This document shows, one piece after another, positions 52,078 through 60,780 of a stretch of 64,000 nt of DNA. The notes beneath the pieces were generated by a model. That model was not told the DNA's origin, searched no databases, and saw nothing but the letters and a program-made list of their open reading frames with translations. The stretch spans positions 1 to 64,000 of the forward strand of contig DXLP01000007.1 of NCBI GenBank assembly GCA_019414645.1, read 5' to 3'. The translations under genes and the position numbers were made by a program. The stretch comes from Collinsella sp. (GTDB lineage Bacteria; Actinomycetota; Coriobacteriia; Coriobacteriales; Coriobacteriaceae). How positions within the stretch are numbered: position 1 is the first letter of the stretch; every line of letters begins with the position of its first letter.

Positions 52078-52152
52078 CGGCGTTTTCGCACGCTATTTCC
52101 TGCCCCCTCGCGCTACACTCATCCTGTAAACCGAACGGCACGAGGGGGATAC

Positions 52153-53259
52153 ATGCTGCGTATAGCGACCATCGGTACATCTATGATTACCGACGACTTT
52201 ATCCAGGTCGTCAACGCCAACGACCAAGCCGCGTTTGTGGGCACGCTCTCGCGCGATGCCGAGCGCGGCGCCGCCTTTACCGCCGAACACGGCGGCGAGC
52301 GTAACTTCACCGCACTTGACGAGCTTGCGTCCGCCGACGACGTCGACGCCGTCTACATCGGCAGCCCCAATGCGCTTCACTACGAGCAGGCCCTTGCCTG
52401 CATCGCCGGTGGCAAGCATGTCATCGTCGAGAAGCCCTTCTGCGCCACCGAAGCGCAGGCGCTGGAAGTCTTCCGCGCTGCCGAGGCAGCAGGTGTCGTG
52501 GCCCTCGAGGCTATGCGTCCCCTCCACGATCCCGCCTTCCACGCCATCGAGGACGTCCTGGGCGAGATTGCCCCCATCCGCCGCGCCTCATTGCGCTTTG
52601 GCAAGTATTCCTCGCGCTACAACGAGATTCTCGCGGGACGTGCCACCAATATCTTCGACTGCAATATGGCATCGGGTTCCCTCATGGACATTGGCGTCTA
52701 CACCGTCGAGCCCATGGTCGAGATCTTCGGCATGCCCTCCGGTCTCACCAGCATGACCACGCTGCTCGACCCCTCAACGCAAGAGCTCACCCATGGCCCC
52801 ATCGACGGCTGCGGCTCCATTCTCGCCAGTTATGGCGGAGGGCGTATCTCCGTCGAGCTCGCGCACTCCAAAATTACGAATGACCTGCTGCCCTCGCAGA
52901 TCGAAGGCGAGCGTGGCACTATCCAGATCGACCATCTGTCCACGCCCCGCAACGTCCGCATCGACTATCGCGGCGACGTCGTACGCGGCTCGGCGACCGA
53001 GGCACCGCGCGAACAGGGAGACAACGGCCGCGTGCTCGACCTGCCCAAATCGAGCAACACTATGGAATACGAACTCACAGACTTTATCACCGCCATCGGC
53101 GGCATCGATAACGTTAAGGAAGAGATTTGGGAGACCCCGGCGGGACGCCACGAGCTTGGCCACTACCGCGATGTCACGCTCGTCTCACTGCGCATCATGG
53201 ATGCCGTGCGCCAGCAGGCCGGCATTACTTTCCCGGCCGACGCAGGCAAGCAGGCATAG
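52153..53259 (+). CDS. Gfo/Idh/MocA-family oxidoreductase
   Basis: The 368-residue protein has IATIGTSMITDDF (Rossmann-like loop), YIGSPNALHYEQALACIAGGKHVIVEKPFCA and a C-terminal LMDIGVYTVEPMVEIFG. It uses NAD(P) on an unknown sugar or related compound. Acylphosphatase begins two bases after its stop. Confidence 0.85.
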   Translation: MLRIATIGTSMITDDFIQVVNANDQAAFVGTLSRDAERGAAFTAEHGGERNFTALDELASADDVDAVYIGSPNALHYEQALACIAGGKHVIVEKPFCATEAQALEVFRAAEAAGVVALEAMRPLHDPAFHAIEDVLGEIAPIRRASLRFGKYSSRYNEILAGRATNIFDCNMASGSLMDIGVYTVEPMVEIFGMPSGLTSMTTLLDPSTQELTHGPIDGCGSILASYGGGRISVELAHSKITNDLLPSQIEGERGTIQIDHLSTPRNVRIDYRGDVVRGSATEAPREQGDNGRVLDLPKSSNTMEYELTDFITAIGGIDNVKEEIWETPAGRHELGHYRDVTLVSLRIMDAVRQQAGITFPADAGKQA

Positions 53260-53261
53260 CG

Positions 53262-53672
53262 ATGGGCCTCTTCGATACGTTCTTCTCCAGCGTCACCGGC
53301 GGCAGTCGAGAGCCTCAAAAACCATCAAACGTCGAGCTCGAGCTGCGCCGCAGGCTTACCGTACTCGCAAGCGACGAGGCCACTCAAGACACTCCCCTGC
53401 GCTATTTCCTGCACTGGACGGGGCAAGTCCAAGGCGTTGGTTTTCGCTTTACCAACACCAACCTCGCGCAGGCACGCTCCCTCACCGGCTGGGTGCGTAA
53501 CATGGAAGACGGCTCAGTCGAGATGGAGATACAGGGAGCTCCGGCAAACATCCTATCTCATCTCGAGGCGCTTCATGCCTCCTACGAGTGCATGGGAACG
53601 CGTTTTCGCCTCGTAGACGCCCAGGCCCGAGCCCCACTTGCCAATGAAGACGGTTTCAGTCCTCATTATTAG
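53262..53672 (+). CDS. Acylphosphatase with an N-terminal extension
   Basis: The domain (about 47-136) has GQVQGVGFRFTNTNLA with the phosphate-binding Arg, and GWVRNMEDGSVEMEIQG with the catalytic Asn. About 45 residues precede it, unlike typical 90-residue acylphosphatases. ATG at 53262 lies two bases after the oxidoreductase stop. Confidence 0.82.
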   Translation: MGLFDTFFSSVTGGSREPQKPSNVELELRRRLTVLASDEATQDTPLRYFLHWTGQVQGVGFRFTNTNLAQARSLTGWVRNMEDGSVEMEIQGAPANILSHLEALHASYECMGTRFRLVDAQARAPLANEDGFSPHY

Positions 53673-53733
53673 TATTGTGTGCTAAATACGGTATCATTTA
53701 CCTACGACCGTTAATAGAAAAGAGGCGAGGCGC

Positions 53734-54114
53734 ATGGCGGTGCAAAGAAGGAATACCAGGCAGCGAAAGCTGGTTCTTGACGCCGTGCGCCAAAGTTATA
53801 ACCATCCCACCGCCGACGAAATCTACAACGCCGTGCGCGAACAGGATGACAAGATCAGCCGCGGCACGGTCTACCGCAACCTCAATCTCTTGGCAGATGC
53901 CGGAGAAATCCTCTCGATCAAGACGCCGGGCGGGAGTCGCTTTGATCGCACCATCGAGCCGCACGCACATATCATCTGCACCTCGTGCAGCCGCGTCATC
54001 GACGTGCCGCTCCCCTTCGATGCCCAGCTCGACGCCGAGGCGTCCAAGCAAATCGGTTGGCACGTCACGTCGCACTACACCATCTTCGAGGGTCTCTGCC
54101 CCGACTGCCGGTAG
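53734..54114 (+). CDS. Fur/PerR-family metal-dependent regulator
   Basis: The 126-residue protein has the winged helix NTRQRKLVLDAV ... HPTADEIYNAVREQDDKISRGTVYRNLNLLADAGEI, the metal-region HAHIICTSCSRVIDV and a final CPDC, giving two CxxC pairs for structural zinc. It is a peroxide- or iron-responsive repressor. GAGGCGAGG precedes the ATG. Confidence 0.88.
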   Translation: MAVQRRNTRQRKLVLDAVRQSYNHPTADEIYNAVREQDDKISRGTVYRNLNLLADAGEILSIKTPGGSRFDRTIEPHAHIICTSCSRVIDVPLPFDAQLDAEASKQIGWHVTSHYTIFEGLCPDCR

Positions 54115-54129
54115 ATGTTTGGGGCATGC

Positions 54130-54927
54130 CTACTCGGCAAGTAGACGACGCAGTTCTTCTTCGACCGTGCGCACGTAGCGGACGCGGTCGTTGATGCCAC
54201 GCATAGAGGGGTTGCAGCTCTCCATCAGATAGGGATGGCCCACGACGTTGAGCATGTCGCGGTCGTTTTCGTTATCGCCAAACGCCATCATCTCATCGGG
54301 CGAAATACCCAGGGCACGACCGTAGTCGGCAAGCGCGGAGCCCTTGCCCGAACCGAAACCGATAAAGTCCGTCCATTCGGTTCCCGACGTCATCACGTCA
54401 ACACGGTCGCTAAAGAGGCGCTCGAAATACTCCAGGGCCGCCGGCTGATCCACCTCGGGCGTCTGGAAGGCGATCTTAATGACGTCCTCGTCGATGTCCT
54501 CGGGGCGGTCGACCACCGCCACATCGCAGTGGACCTCATAGCGCAAATGGTCGACGAACGCATCGTTGCCGCTCATGGTGTAGAGGTGTCCCTCACACGA
54601 AAGGGTCACGTCGGCATGGGGATACGCAACCACGGCATTCGCGATATCCATAGCAAGACTACGCTCCATGGAGCGCTTGACAACGGCACGCCCCTCGCTC
54701 ATCACCAGGGCTCCGTTCTCGCATACATAGGCGAGCTCATCGGCCACCGGGGTAAACAGATAGCGCAAGCTCGCATATTGACGACCGCTCGCCGGCATAA
54801 ACACGATACCGCGACGATGCAGTTCATCGATGAGCTCAAAGGCCTCGGAACGCGGCTCGCGCTCCCCCCGATGCAGCAACGTGCCGTCCAAATCGCATGC
54901 AATCAGCTTGATTCCCTCAAGACCCAT
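54130..54927 (-). CDS. Cof-type HAD phosphatase
   Basis: The 265-residue protein has KLIACDLDGTLLHRG, FMPASGRQ, a C2B cap and MMAFGDNENDRDMLNVVGHPYLMESC, the Cof/YbiV signature. It is a paralogue of the gene at 33081-33923. ATG at 54927 is preferred over the TTG at 54942. Confidence 0.88.
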   Translation of the reverse strand: MGLEGIKLIACDLDGTLLHRGEREPRSEAFELIDELHRRGIVFMPASGRQYASLRYLFTPVADELAYVCENGALVMSEGRAVVKRSMERSLAMDIANAVVAYPHADVTLSCEGHLYTMSGNDAFVDHLRYEVHCDVAVVDRPEDIDEDVIKIAFQTPEVDQPAALEYFERLFSDRVDVMTSGTEWTDFIGFGSGKGSALADYGRALGISPDEMMAFGDNENDRDMLNVVGHPYLMESCNPSMRGINDRVRYVRTVEEELRRLLAE

Positions 54928-54959
54928 ATGCTTTCCCCCCAAAGCACCTCATCAACAGT

Positions 54960-54998
54960 AAGACGGACTTTGAATAGCTGCCTCTCAAAGTCCGTCTT
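54960..54998. terminator. Strong hairpin between the UreE-like gene and the HAD gene
   Basis: A perfect 14-base stem (54960-54973 with 54985-54998) lies past the UreE-like stop. No clear T-run follows. Confidence 0.6.
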
Positions 54999-55011
54999 AC
55001 TCATACGCACG

Positions 55012-55590
55012 TTAACCGCGCGCCTTTTTTACAATCGTAAAGTCGGGAGCCATACTCACAACGGCATCCGCCGCACTCGACGCAAAGCGCCGGTCCGCAT
55101 CGAGTTCACGGGTAACCACCGAGAGCCAAACGCCCTCGACGCCCCGGAGCATGCGGCCCAAAACAGGCTGCACCGGCGTATACATGCGCACGGTATACTC
55201 GTCCGAATCGCCTCGGAAAAGCGGCGCGTGCATATTGCCGATCTCCCAGCACGCATGCGCGAGCGCAATCGGGTCCATGCGGTCGACTTCGACCAAATAA
55301 ACCTCGGCACTGCGCAGGCGCACGACAACCGCCACGGGCACCATGCCCGAACGGTCGATGGCGAGCACATCGCCATCGGCAAGGCGATCGCCATCGGCAG
55401 CGCCCAGCCGAATATCGACCGTACGCCCCAGCTCCGTCACGCCCACAAATGTGCGGGCATCGGCCTGGTCCCAATCGAGTAGTAGCTCATCGACCTCAAA
55501 GACACCGCCCAGCTCCCGGCGAAGCAAAAGCTCATAGGACGGGTCGTTGAGATTTCCGAGACACGCTGTCGAAACCAGATTCACAGGCAT
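55012..55590 (-). CDS. UreE-like nickel-chaperone-fold protein
   Basis: The 192-residue protein is two-domain like UreE: an N-terminal beta domain (RTVDIRLGAADGDRLADGDVLAID) and a ferredoxin-like C-domain with LAHACWEIGNMHAPLF, equivalent to the AxHLGNRH block. No urease genes are present here. It starts three bases after an FKBP-type isomerase gene, so both are probably one unit. A nickel role is inferred. Confidence 0.68.
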   Translation of the reverse strand: MPVNLVSTACLGNLNDPSYELLLRRELGGVFEVDELLLDWDQADARTFVGVTELGRTVDIRLGAADGDRLADGDVLAIDRSGMVPVAVVVRLRSAEVYLVEVDRMDPIALAHACWEIGNMHAPLFRGDSDEYTVRMYTPVQPVLGRMLRGVEGVWLSVVTRELDADRRFASSAADAVVSMAPDFTIVKKARG

Positions 55591-55593
55591 AGC

Positions 55594-56022
55594 CTAGTCC
55601 TCGACCTCGACGAGCTCGATATCAAAGTTGAGGTCCTTGCCGGCAAGCTCGTGGTTGGCATCGAGCGTCACGGCCTCGGGCGTTACGTCGATGACGACGG
55701 CGGGGACGGGCATGCCGCTCGGCGTGGACAGGAAGAGCTTCATGCCCTTCTCGATCTGCTCGATGTTGGGAACCTGCTCGGCCGGGAAGGTAATAACCAT
55801 CTCGGGATTGTGCTCGCCGTAGGCATCGGCAGCAGGAATGTGCACGGTCTTCTTCTCGCCCACCTGCATGTCGACAACAGCGGCGTCGAAGCCCTTGATC
55901 ATCTGACCGGCGCCGCAGGTGAACTCCAGCGGCTCGCCGCGATCGTAGGAGCTATCGAACTGCGTGCCGTCATCGAGCGTGCCGCGATAATGGGTCTTGA
56001 CCTTCTTGCCCTGGTTGGACAT
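55594..56022 (-). CDS. FKBP/SlyD-type peptidyl-prolyl isomerase
   Basis: The 142-residue protein has HYRGTLDDGTQFDSSYDRGEPLEFTCGAGQMIKGFDAAVV, the FKBP domain with an IF (chaperone) insert of SlyD type. It lacks the His-rich metal-binding tail. ATG at 56022 has GGAGG upstream. Confidence 0.87.
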   Translation of the reverse strand: MSNQGKKVKTHYRGTLDDGTQFDSSYDRGEPLEFTCGAGQMIKGFDAAVVDMQVGEKKTVHIPAADAYGEHNPEMVITFPAEQVPNIEQIEKGMKLFLSTPSGMPVPAVVIDVTPEAVTLDANHELAGKDLNFDIELVEVED

Positions 56023-56142
56023 GGTAACCTCCGTGATAAGGGCGGCGCACAACGCGGGCCGCCGTGAACATATGGCGCTAACTATACCCTAGTCATACAA
56101 TTCAATGACAGTTTGCAAAGAAACGCTGCAACCGGAGGAACC

Positions 56143-57156
56143 ATGGCATATCCCGTATTTGACCTACACTGCGACACTGCCGACCGAATCGGCTGGGCCA
56201 CGCTCGATCTCGACCTGCGCTTTACCGCCGGCACCGACGGTTATTTCCCCGGCGACGAAACGCATCCGCAAGATTTCGACCTCATCGAGGGTAACGCCTG
56301 TGCCATCTCGCTCGCAAAGATCGGCAACACGCCGTGGGCACAGTGCTTCGTCACGTTTGTCCCCGACGAGATTCCCACCGCCCACGCCGCGCGCTTCCAG
56401 GCGCAGATCATGGCGCATATGAGCGGCCAGGCAATGCTCAACCACGACCGTATGGTCAACGTGCGCAGCGCCGCAGACATTCGCCCCGCGCTCAAGGACG
56501 GCAAGGTCGCTTGCATCCACACCATCGAAAACGCCACGTTCTTTGCCGAGGACCCCGCGTTGATCGAGGTGCTCAAGAGCCTGGGCGTGCTTATGTCGTC
56601 ACTCAGCTGGAACGCGCAGGGACCGCTCGCGAGCGGCCACGACACCCACGCCGGCCTCACCGCCGCCGGCATCGAGGCGCTTACGCAGATGGAGCACGCC
56701 GGCATGGTGCTCGACGTCTCCCACCTCAACGATGAGTGCTTTGACGAGGTCGCCGCCCGCGCCACGCGTCCCTTCGTCGCCAGCCACTCCAACTCCCGTG
56801 CGGTTTGCGGCGCCAAACGCAACCTTACCGACGACCAGTTCCGCACCATTCGCGACATGGGTGGCATCGTCGGCCTCAACTACTGCAGCGAGTTCCTTTC
56901 CAACGACGCAACCGACAAGACCGCCGCAGACGTCACCTTCGACCAGCTGGCGGCGCATATCGAGCACTGGCTCGACCTGGGCGGCGAGGACGTCATCGCG
57001 CTCGGCGGCGACTGGGACGGCGCCACGGTGCCCGCTTTCCTCTCCGATGCCAGCAAGATGCCCGAGTTCCAGAACATGCTTTCCAAGCATTTTGGCAAGA
57101 CCGTGATGCAAAAGCTCTGCAGCGACAACGCGCTTGCCTTCTTCGAGCGTTATTAA
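56143..57156 (+). CDS. Membrane dipeptidase (peptidase M19)
   Basis: The 337-residue zinc enzyme has FDLHCDTADRIGW (His, Asp ligands), a SSLSWNAQGPLASGHDTHAGLT block, GMVLDVSHLND and ALGGDWDG. M19 enzymes cleave dipeptides including D-amino-acid forms. ATG at 56143 has CCGGAGGA upstream. Confidence 0.87.
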   Translation: MAYPVFDLHCDTADRIGWATLDLDLRFTAGTDGYFPGDETHPQDFDLIEGNACAISLAKIGNTPWAQCFVTFVPDEIPTAHAARFQAQIMAHMSGQAMLNHDRMVNVRSAADIRPALKDGKVACIHTIENATFFAEDPALIEVLKSLGVLMSSLSWNAQGPLASGHDTHAGLTAAGIEALTQMEHAGMVLDVSHLNDECFDEVAARATRPFVASHSNSRAVCGAKRNLTDDQFRTIRDMGGIVGLNYCSEFLSNDATDKTAADVTFDQLAAHIEHWLDLGGEDVIALGGDWDGATVPAFLSDASKMPEFQNMLSKHFGKTVMQKLCSDNALAFFERY

Positions 57157-57173
57157 TTTCACATCCCTTGAGC

Positions 57174-57207
57174 GGGCCGGCATGCCGAACGGTCGACATG
57201 CCGGCCC
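57174..57207 (+). terminator. Hairpin after the dipeptidase gene
   Basis: A perfect 11-base stem (57174-57184 with 57197-57207) lies 17 bases past the stop. The T-run is weak and the next gene starts 24 bases later. Confidence 0.6.
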
Positions 57208-57230
57208 GTCCCCGATCTGAAGGACCGCTT

Positions 57231-58007
57231 TTGACGCAGCAGTTTACGATTTCCGCATCCCGACCGGATGGGACGACCATCCCCGTCGTCGTTACCAAAA
57301 AGCGCGTCAAGAACTTCAACCTACGCGTCACATCGAGCGGCGAGGTCCACGCCAGCGCACCGATCGGCGCCAGCCGCGAGCGTATCGAAGCGTTTGTGAA
57401 GCGCAACAGCGCCTGGATTATCAGCCGACTTGCCCAGCGCGAGCAACGTCAGGCGACGGCACGAGAGCCGCTCAGCCCCTCGTCCATCATTGCACTTTGG
57501 GGCAAGCCCATCACGGTACAGGATGCACTCGACCACAACTTTGCATCACCCGCACCGCGACCCAAACAGGCCACCTTCGCAAGTTTTATGGGTACCGATG
57601 AATCGGACGAAGGCCCACAGGCCAAGCGGCACGCAATCCTCGACGGCCTAACGTCCGATGAGCTCCAAGCCCGTATCGACCAGCTCTATGCAACCGAGGT
57701 CACCACGGCGCTGTACGATATGGTGCACGCGTACGAAATCGCAATGGGCGTCACCGTGGCCCGCGTCTCCGTGCGCAGCATGAAAACGCGCTGGGGATCA
57801 TGCACGCCCAAGACCGGCGCCATTCGCATCGCACTCGAACTTGCCGCCTATCCCATCGAATGCCTCGACATGGTTGTCGCCCACGAGCTCGTCCACTTGC
57901 TCGAGCCAAGCCACAATCAGCGATTCCACGCCCTGCTCGACACGTACTGTCCCAACAATAAAGCTCTGTCGCAGCGGCTCAAGCAGCCACCCATAGAGTC
58001 GTATTAG
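57231..58007 (+). CDS. YgjP-like metallopeptidase (DUF45/M48 family)
   Basis: The 258-residue protein has FNLRVTSSGEVHASAPIGASRERIEAFV and RSMKTRWGSCTPKTGAIRI, the DUF45 signature, then the zinc motif VVAHELVHLLEPSHNQRFH. TTG at 57231 has AAGGA six bases upstream. The substrate is unknown. Confidence 0.85.
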   Translation: MTQQFTISASRPDGTTIPVVVTKKRVKNFNLRVTSSGEVHASAPIGASRERIEAFVKRNSAWIISRLAQREQRQATAREPLSPSSIIALWGKPITVQDALDHNFASPAPRPKQATFASFMGTDESDEGPQAKRHAILDGLTSDELQARIDQLYATEVTTALYDMVHAYEIAMGVTVARVSVRSMKTRWGSCTPKTGAIRIALELAAYPIECLDMVVAHELVHLLEPSHNQRFHALLDTYCPNNKALSQRLKQPPIESY

Positions 58008-58013
58008 AACCGG

Positions 58014-58499
58014 TTAGCGCACGCGCTCGATCTCGACGCCGCAGCTTGCCAGGGGCAGGCCAACAGGAGCCCACGGCTTATCGAGCTTTATGCGCACACC
58101 AAGCAGCGAGGGATAACGGCGCAGCAGCATCTGGGCTGTCCCCTCGGCTGCCGCCTCGATGAGCTTAAACGTATGCTCGCGCAGATAGCCATCGACATCG
58201 TGGCACACCGAGCCGTAGTCAATCGAGGCATCCAGGTTATCGTGCTCCCCCGCCGCGCGCAGGTCGGCATAGAGCACCAGAGAAACGATGAACTTCTGAC
58301 CCAGCGCGTTCTCCTCGGGATACACGCCATGGTTGGCAAAAACCTCAAGGCCGTCAATGACAATACGATCGGCATGGCGCAGATCATCATAGCTCACGTG
58401 AGGCACCGCCGTTGCGGTGGATATTTCGCCCCTTCCACGGCGGGCGAGCTCAGCACCTTCAGTCTTGGTTGCATTCTCGGGCAGTTTTTTGTTACTCAA
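58014..58499 (-). CDS. folB: Dihydroneopterin aldolase
   Basis: It splits dihydroneopterin in folate synthesis. The 161-residue protein has IVIDGLEVFANHGVYPEENALGQKF (catalytic Glu region), DYGSVCHDV and VRIKLDKPWAPV (active-site Lys). About 42 residues precede the domain, and a start near residue 37-47 cannot be excluded. Confidence 0.9.
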   Translation of the reverse strand: MSNKKLPENATKTEGAELARRGRGEISTATAVPHVSYDDLRHADRIVIDGLEVFANHGVYPEENALGQKFIVSLVLYADLRAAGEHDNLDASIDYGSVCHDVDGYLREHTFKLIEAAAEGTAQMLLRRYPSLLGVRIKLDKPWAPVGLPLASCGVEIERVR

Positions 58500-58542
58500 C
58501 GCGATCGTCTCCTTCGTTTAGAACCCCAACCGCGCAAACTAA

Positions 58543-59124
58543 CTACACGCGAATCGACAGGTTCTTTTTATCATCGCTCCAGTTGCAAGCATTGCGCGCG
58601 GGGCATGCAAAGCAGGCGCGCGACGCTTTGTCGGCTGCATAAAGCAGACGCTCGAGCGGCTGGCTGTTCACGCGCAGCTTTCGATGGCCCAGAATGGCCG
58701 TCTTAATAGCTGCGGCATCGGCCGGCTCAAACGCCACGTCATCGGGCATGCCGCCGAGAATCGCATCAGCGACGCGCTCGCTTGCAACATCATGGGATAT
58801 ACCCGATTCATACTGTTCATCTTTGCCGATATCGTGAAGAAGTGCCGTAGCGTAGATGACCTCGCGGTCAAATTCGAGCTGTTCCTCGAGATTCTTAATC
58901 CACATAATGCGCGCGACATCAAGCAGATGGTCAATACCGTGGCGGCAAAAGATGCGCCCCGATTCCAACTGTGCAATATTGCCCAGATGCCGCCGGAACA
59001 GCCCGTTGGCACAAATGTAATCAATGCGAGGCATGGCGCCAAAGGGAGTCAGGCCCGAAGCCATAAAGCCGCGACGCGGCGTCCCCTCATCGGTCTTCGA
59101 TGTAAAGTCGTTGACGGCCCCCAT
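58543..59124 (-). CDS. HD-domain phosphohydrolase
   Basis: The 193-residue protein has HGIDHLLDVARIMW and ALLHDIGKDEQYESGISHDVASERVADAIL, the H...HD...D pattern of metal-dependent phosphohydrolases, and ends with CPARNACNW. It overlaps the end of folE and lies between folE and folB, so a role in dephosphorylating dihydroneopterin triphosphate is possible. Confidence 0.82.
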   Translation of the reverse strand: MGAVNDFTSKTDEGTPRRGFMASGLTPFGAMPRIDYICANGLFRRHLGNIAQLESGRIFCRHGIDHLLDVARIMWIKNLEEQLEFDREVIYATALLHDIGKDEQYESGISHDVASERVADAILGGMPDDVAFEPADAAAIKTAILGHRKLRVNSQPLERLLYAADKASRACFACPARNACNWSDDKKNLSIRV

Positions 59125-59125
59125 G

Positions 59126-59683
59126 CTAACGGCCCAACATCCTAAAGAACCGCTCCTCGAGCGCGGGATCGGTCTCAAAGACGCCGCGGCGAGCGAGCGT
59201 CACGGTCTTGGTGCCGGGCTTTTGCACGCCGCGCATGGTCATGCACATATGCTCGGCTTCCATCAGCACAATCGCCCCTTGGGGAGCTAGATATTCCATG
59301 AGGGCATCGGCAACCTGTGCACACAACTGCTCCTGCAGCTGCAGACGACGGGCATAGACCTCAACCGTGCGAGCAAGCTTAGACAGACCCGCCACGCGAC
59401 CGTTAGGGATATAACCGATCGCAGCCTTGCCATAAAACGGCAGCAGATGGTGCTCGCACAGCGAGTAAAACGTAATGTCGCGCTCGATAACCAAATCGTT
59501 CGAAGCGACGGCAAAAGTTTTGGACAGGTGTTCCTCGGCACTCTGGTCCATACCGCCGGCAATCTCGCCATACATACGGGCGACGCGTGCCGGCGTCTCC
59601 AGCAGGCCCTCACGAGTTGGGTCCTCGCCTATACCTTCAAGCAGCAGCTTAATGGCAGTCTCGACTTTTTCCTGATCGACCAT
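59126..59683 (-). CDS. folE: GTP cyclohydrolase I
   Basis: The first step of folate synthesis. The 185-residue protein has [18 protein letters not shown] (zinc Cys76, His79), [19 protein letters not shown] and [15 protein letters not shown] (zinc Cys147). It leads a folE-HD-folB operon. Confidence 0.94.
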   Translation of the reverse strand: MVDQEKVETAIKLLLEGIGEDPTREGLLETPARVARMYGEIAGGMDQSAEEHLSKTFAVASNDLVIERDITFYSLCEHHLLPFYGKAAIGYIPNGRVAGLSKLARTVEVYARRLQLQEQLCAQVADALMEYLAPQGAIVLMEAEHMCMTMRGVQKPGTKTVTLARRGVFETDPALEERFFRMLGR

Positions 59684-59750
59684 CTGGGCCTCACTTTTTT
59701 CGATTTCGCGTTCGCGCTATGGTACCACGCCGGCACGCAGCCTCTGCCAG

Positions 59751-60332
59751 CTACATAGTATGGGTCGAATAGACCGGATCGTCTCGCCAAAGCTCCACAG
59801 CATCGCAAAGCGCAACGCCCTCACGCGCAGCACGAGCGCGCGTGGCGTTCATGTCGATCACGCGCTGATTACTCGAGCCCCTAAAACGCAACGAGATATC
59901 GTACAGGTCTTGAACGAACGGACCATCCACCAACATGTCGAGGCAGGCAAGGATACGGTCCGTCACCTCGGTATGATGACGGCCGCCCGGCGCAAGCTCC
60001 TCGAGCACGTCGCCGGTAAAGCACCAAATGGTCTTCCCCGACTCCACAGGATAGGCCGCACGCACGCGTTCGACAAAGTCAACGAGCCCCACCTGGTTCT
60101 CGGGTTCCATAGGCTCCCCGCCCAGAATCGTCAGGCCATCGATAAAGGGATGGTCGAGACTCTCGATAATCTTGTCCTCGACGGCGCGATCGAACGGCTC
60201 ACCCGCAGCAAAGTCCCACGCAACAGAGTTAAAGCAGTTCTTGCACCCACGACGGCACCCACTCACAAACAGAGAAGTACGGACGCCTTCCCCATCAGCA
60301 ATATCGAAATACTTAATGTTCGCGTAGTTCAT
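59751..60332 (-). CDS. nrdG: Anaerobic ribonucleotide reductase activating protein
   Basis: A radical SAM activase that makes the glycyl radical on NrdD. The 193-residue protein has GCRRGCKNCFNSVAWDF (CxxxCxxC) and GLTILGGEPMEP. ATG at 60332 has GGGAGAG upstream. It lies 427 bases beyond nrdD. Confidence 0.93.
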   Translation of the reverse strand: MNYANIKYFDIADGEGVRTSLFVSGCRRGCKNCFNSVAWDFAAGEPFDRAVEDKIIESLDHPFIDGLTILGGEPMEPENQVGLVDFVERVRAAYPVESGKTIWCFTGDVLEELAPGGRHHTEVTDRILACLDMLVDGPFVQDLYDISLRFRGSSNQRVIDMNATRARAAREGVALCDAVELWRDDPVYSTHTM

Positions 60333-60759
60333 AGGTAACTCTCCCGGGAGGCCGGGACATATCATCCCGTCCTCAAACATTCTCGGCCTTCGGCCTGCGA
60401 AACTGCGGGCGGGACGATATGTCCCGGCCTCATGCAAAGGGTAACTCAATGAACGAAGCGAACATTGAGTATAGGGTTCGCGGTCCAATAAATACTCAGC
60501 TGCAGCTCAACCGCCATTGCAAGCAGATCGTCATTGCAGCTCAACTCATTTCCGCTAAGAACTTCGAGAAGCGAGCAGACCGCATGCTGCATCTCAGCTA
60601 CGTCAACTTGGCTGAGCCGAGAGGGCCGCTTGGGCTTTTGCTCGATATGAGTTCCGCACGCAAAGAAGGCCACTTAATGTGGCCTTCGTCTTGCGCAGGA
60701 CTGTCCGAAATAGCGAGCAAATGCCCAAGCGGCCCTCTCGGCTCAGCCCCGGAGCGGTA
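60333..60759. other. nrdD-nrdG spacer with two large inverted repeats
   Basis: No convincing gene. It holds an 82-base hairpin (60349-60430) and the larger inverted repeat at 60578-60780, whose right arm enters the end of nrdD. Short frames here are by-products of the repeat. Confidence 0.7.
60349..60430. repeat. Inverted repeat AGGCCGGGACATAT upstream of nrdG
   Basis: AGGCCGGGACATAT (60349-60362) pairs exactly with 60417-60430, with further pairing inside (CATCCCGTCC with GGGCGGGACGAT). It ends 17 bases before the nrdG start and could act on its mRNA. Confidence 0.75.
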
Positions 60760-60780
60760 TTAGAGATGCAGCACGCGGTC
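60578..60780. repeat. 58-base inverted repeat containing the nrdD 3' end
   Basis: Arms 60578-60635 and 60723-60780 are equal in length. A 25-base core (60611-60635 with 60723-60747) is perfect, and the outer 18 bases match at 17. The right outer part encodes the final residues of NrdD (RDRVLHL); the left arm repeats them in inverse. An inner stem (GAAGGCCAC/GTGGCCTTC) fills the middle. Confidence 0.85.

Noticed and set aside
60419-60763. Plus-strand frame of 114 codons in the nrdD-nrdG spacer, and a 75-codon minus-strand frame at 60446-60673
   Set aside because: Both cross the inverted repeat, share sequence only because of it, and lack good ribosome sites or family resemblance.
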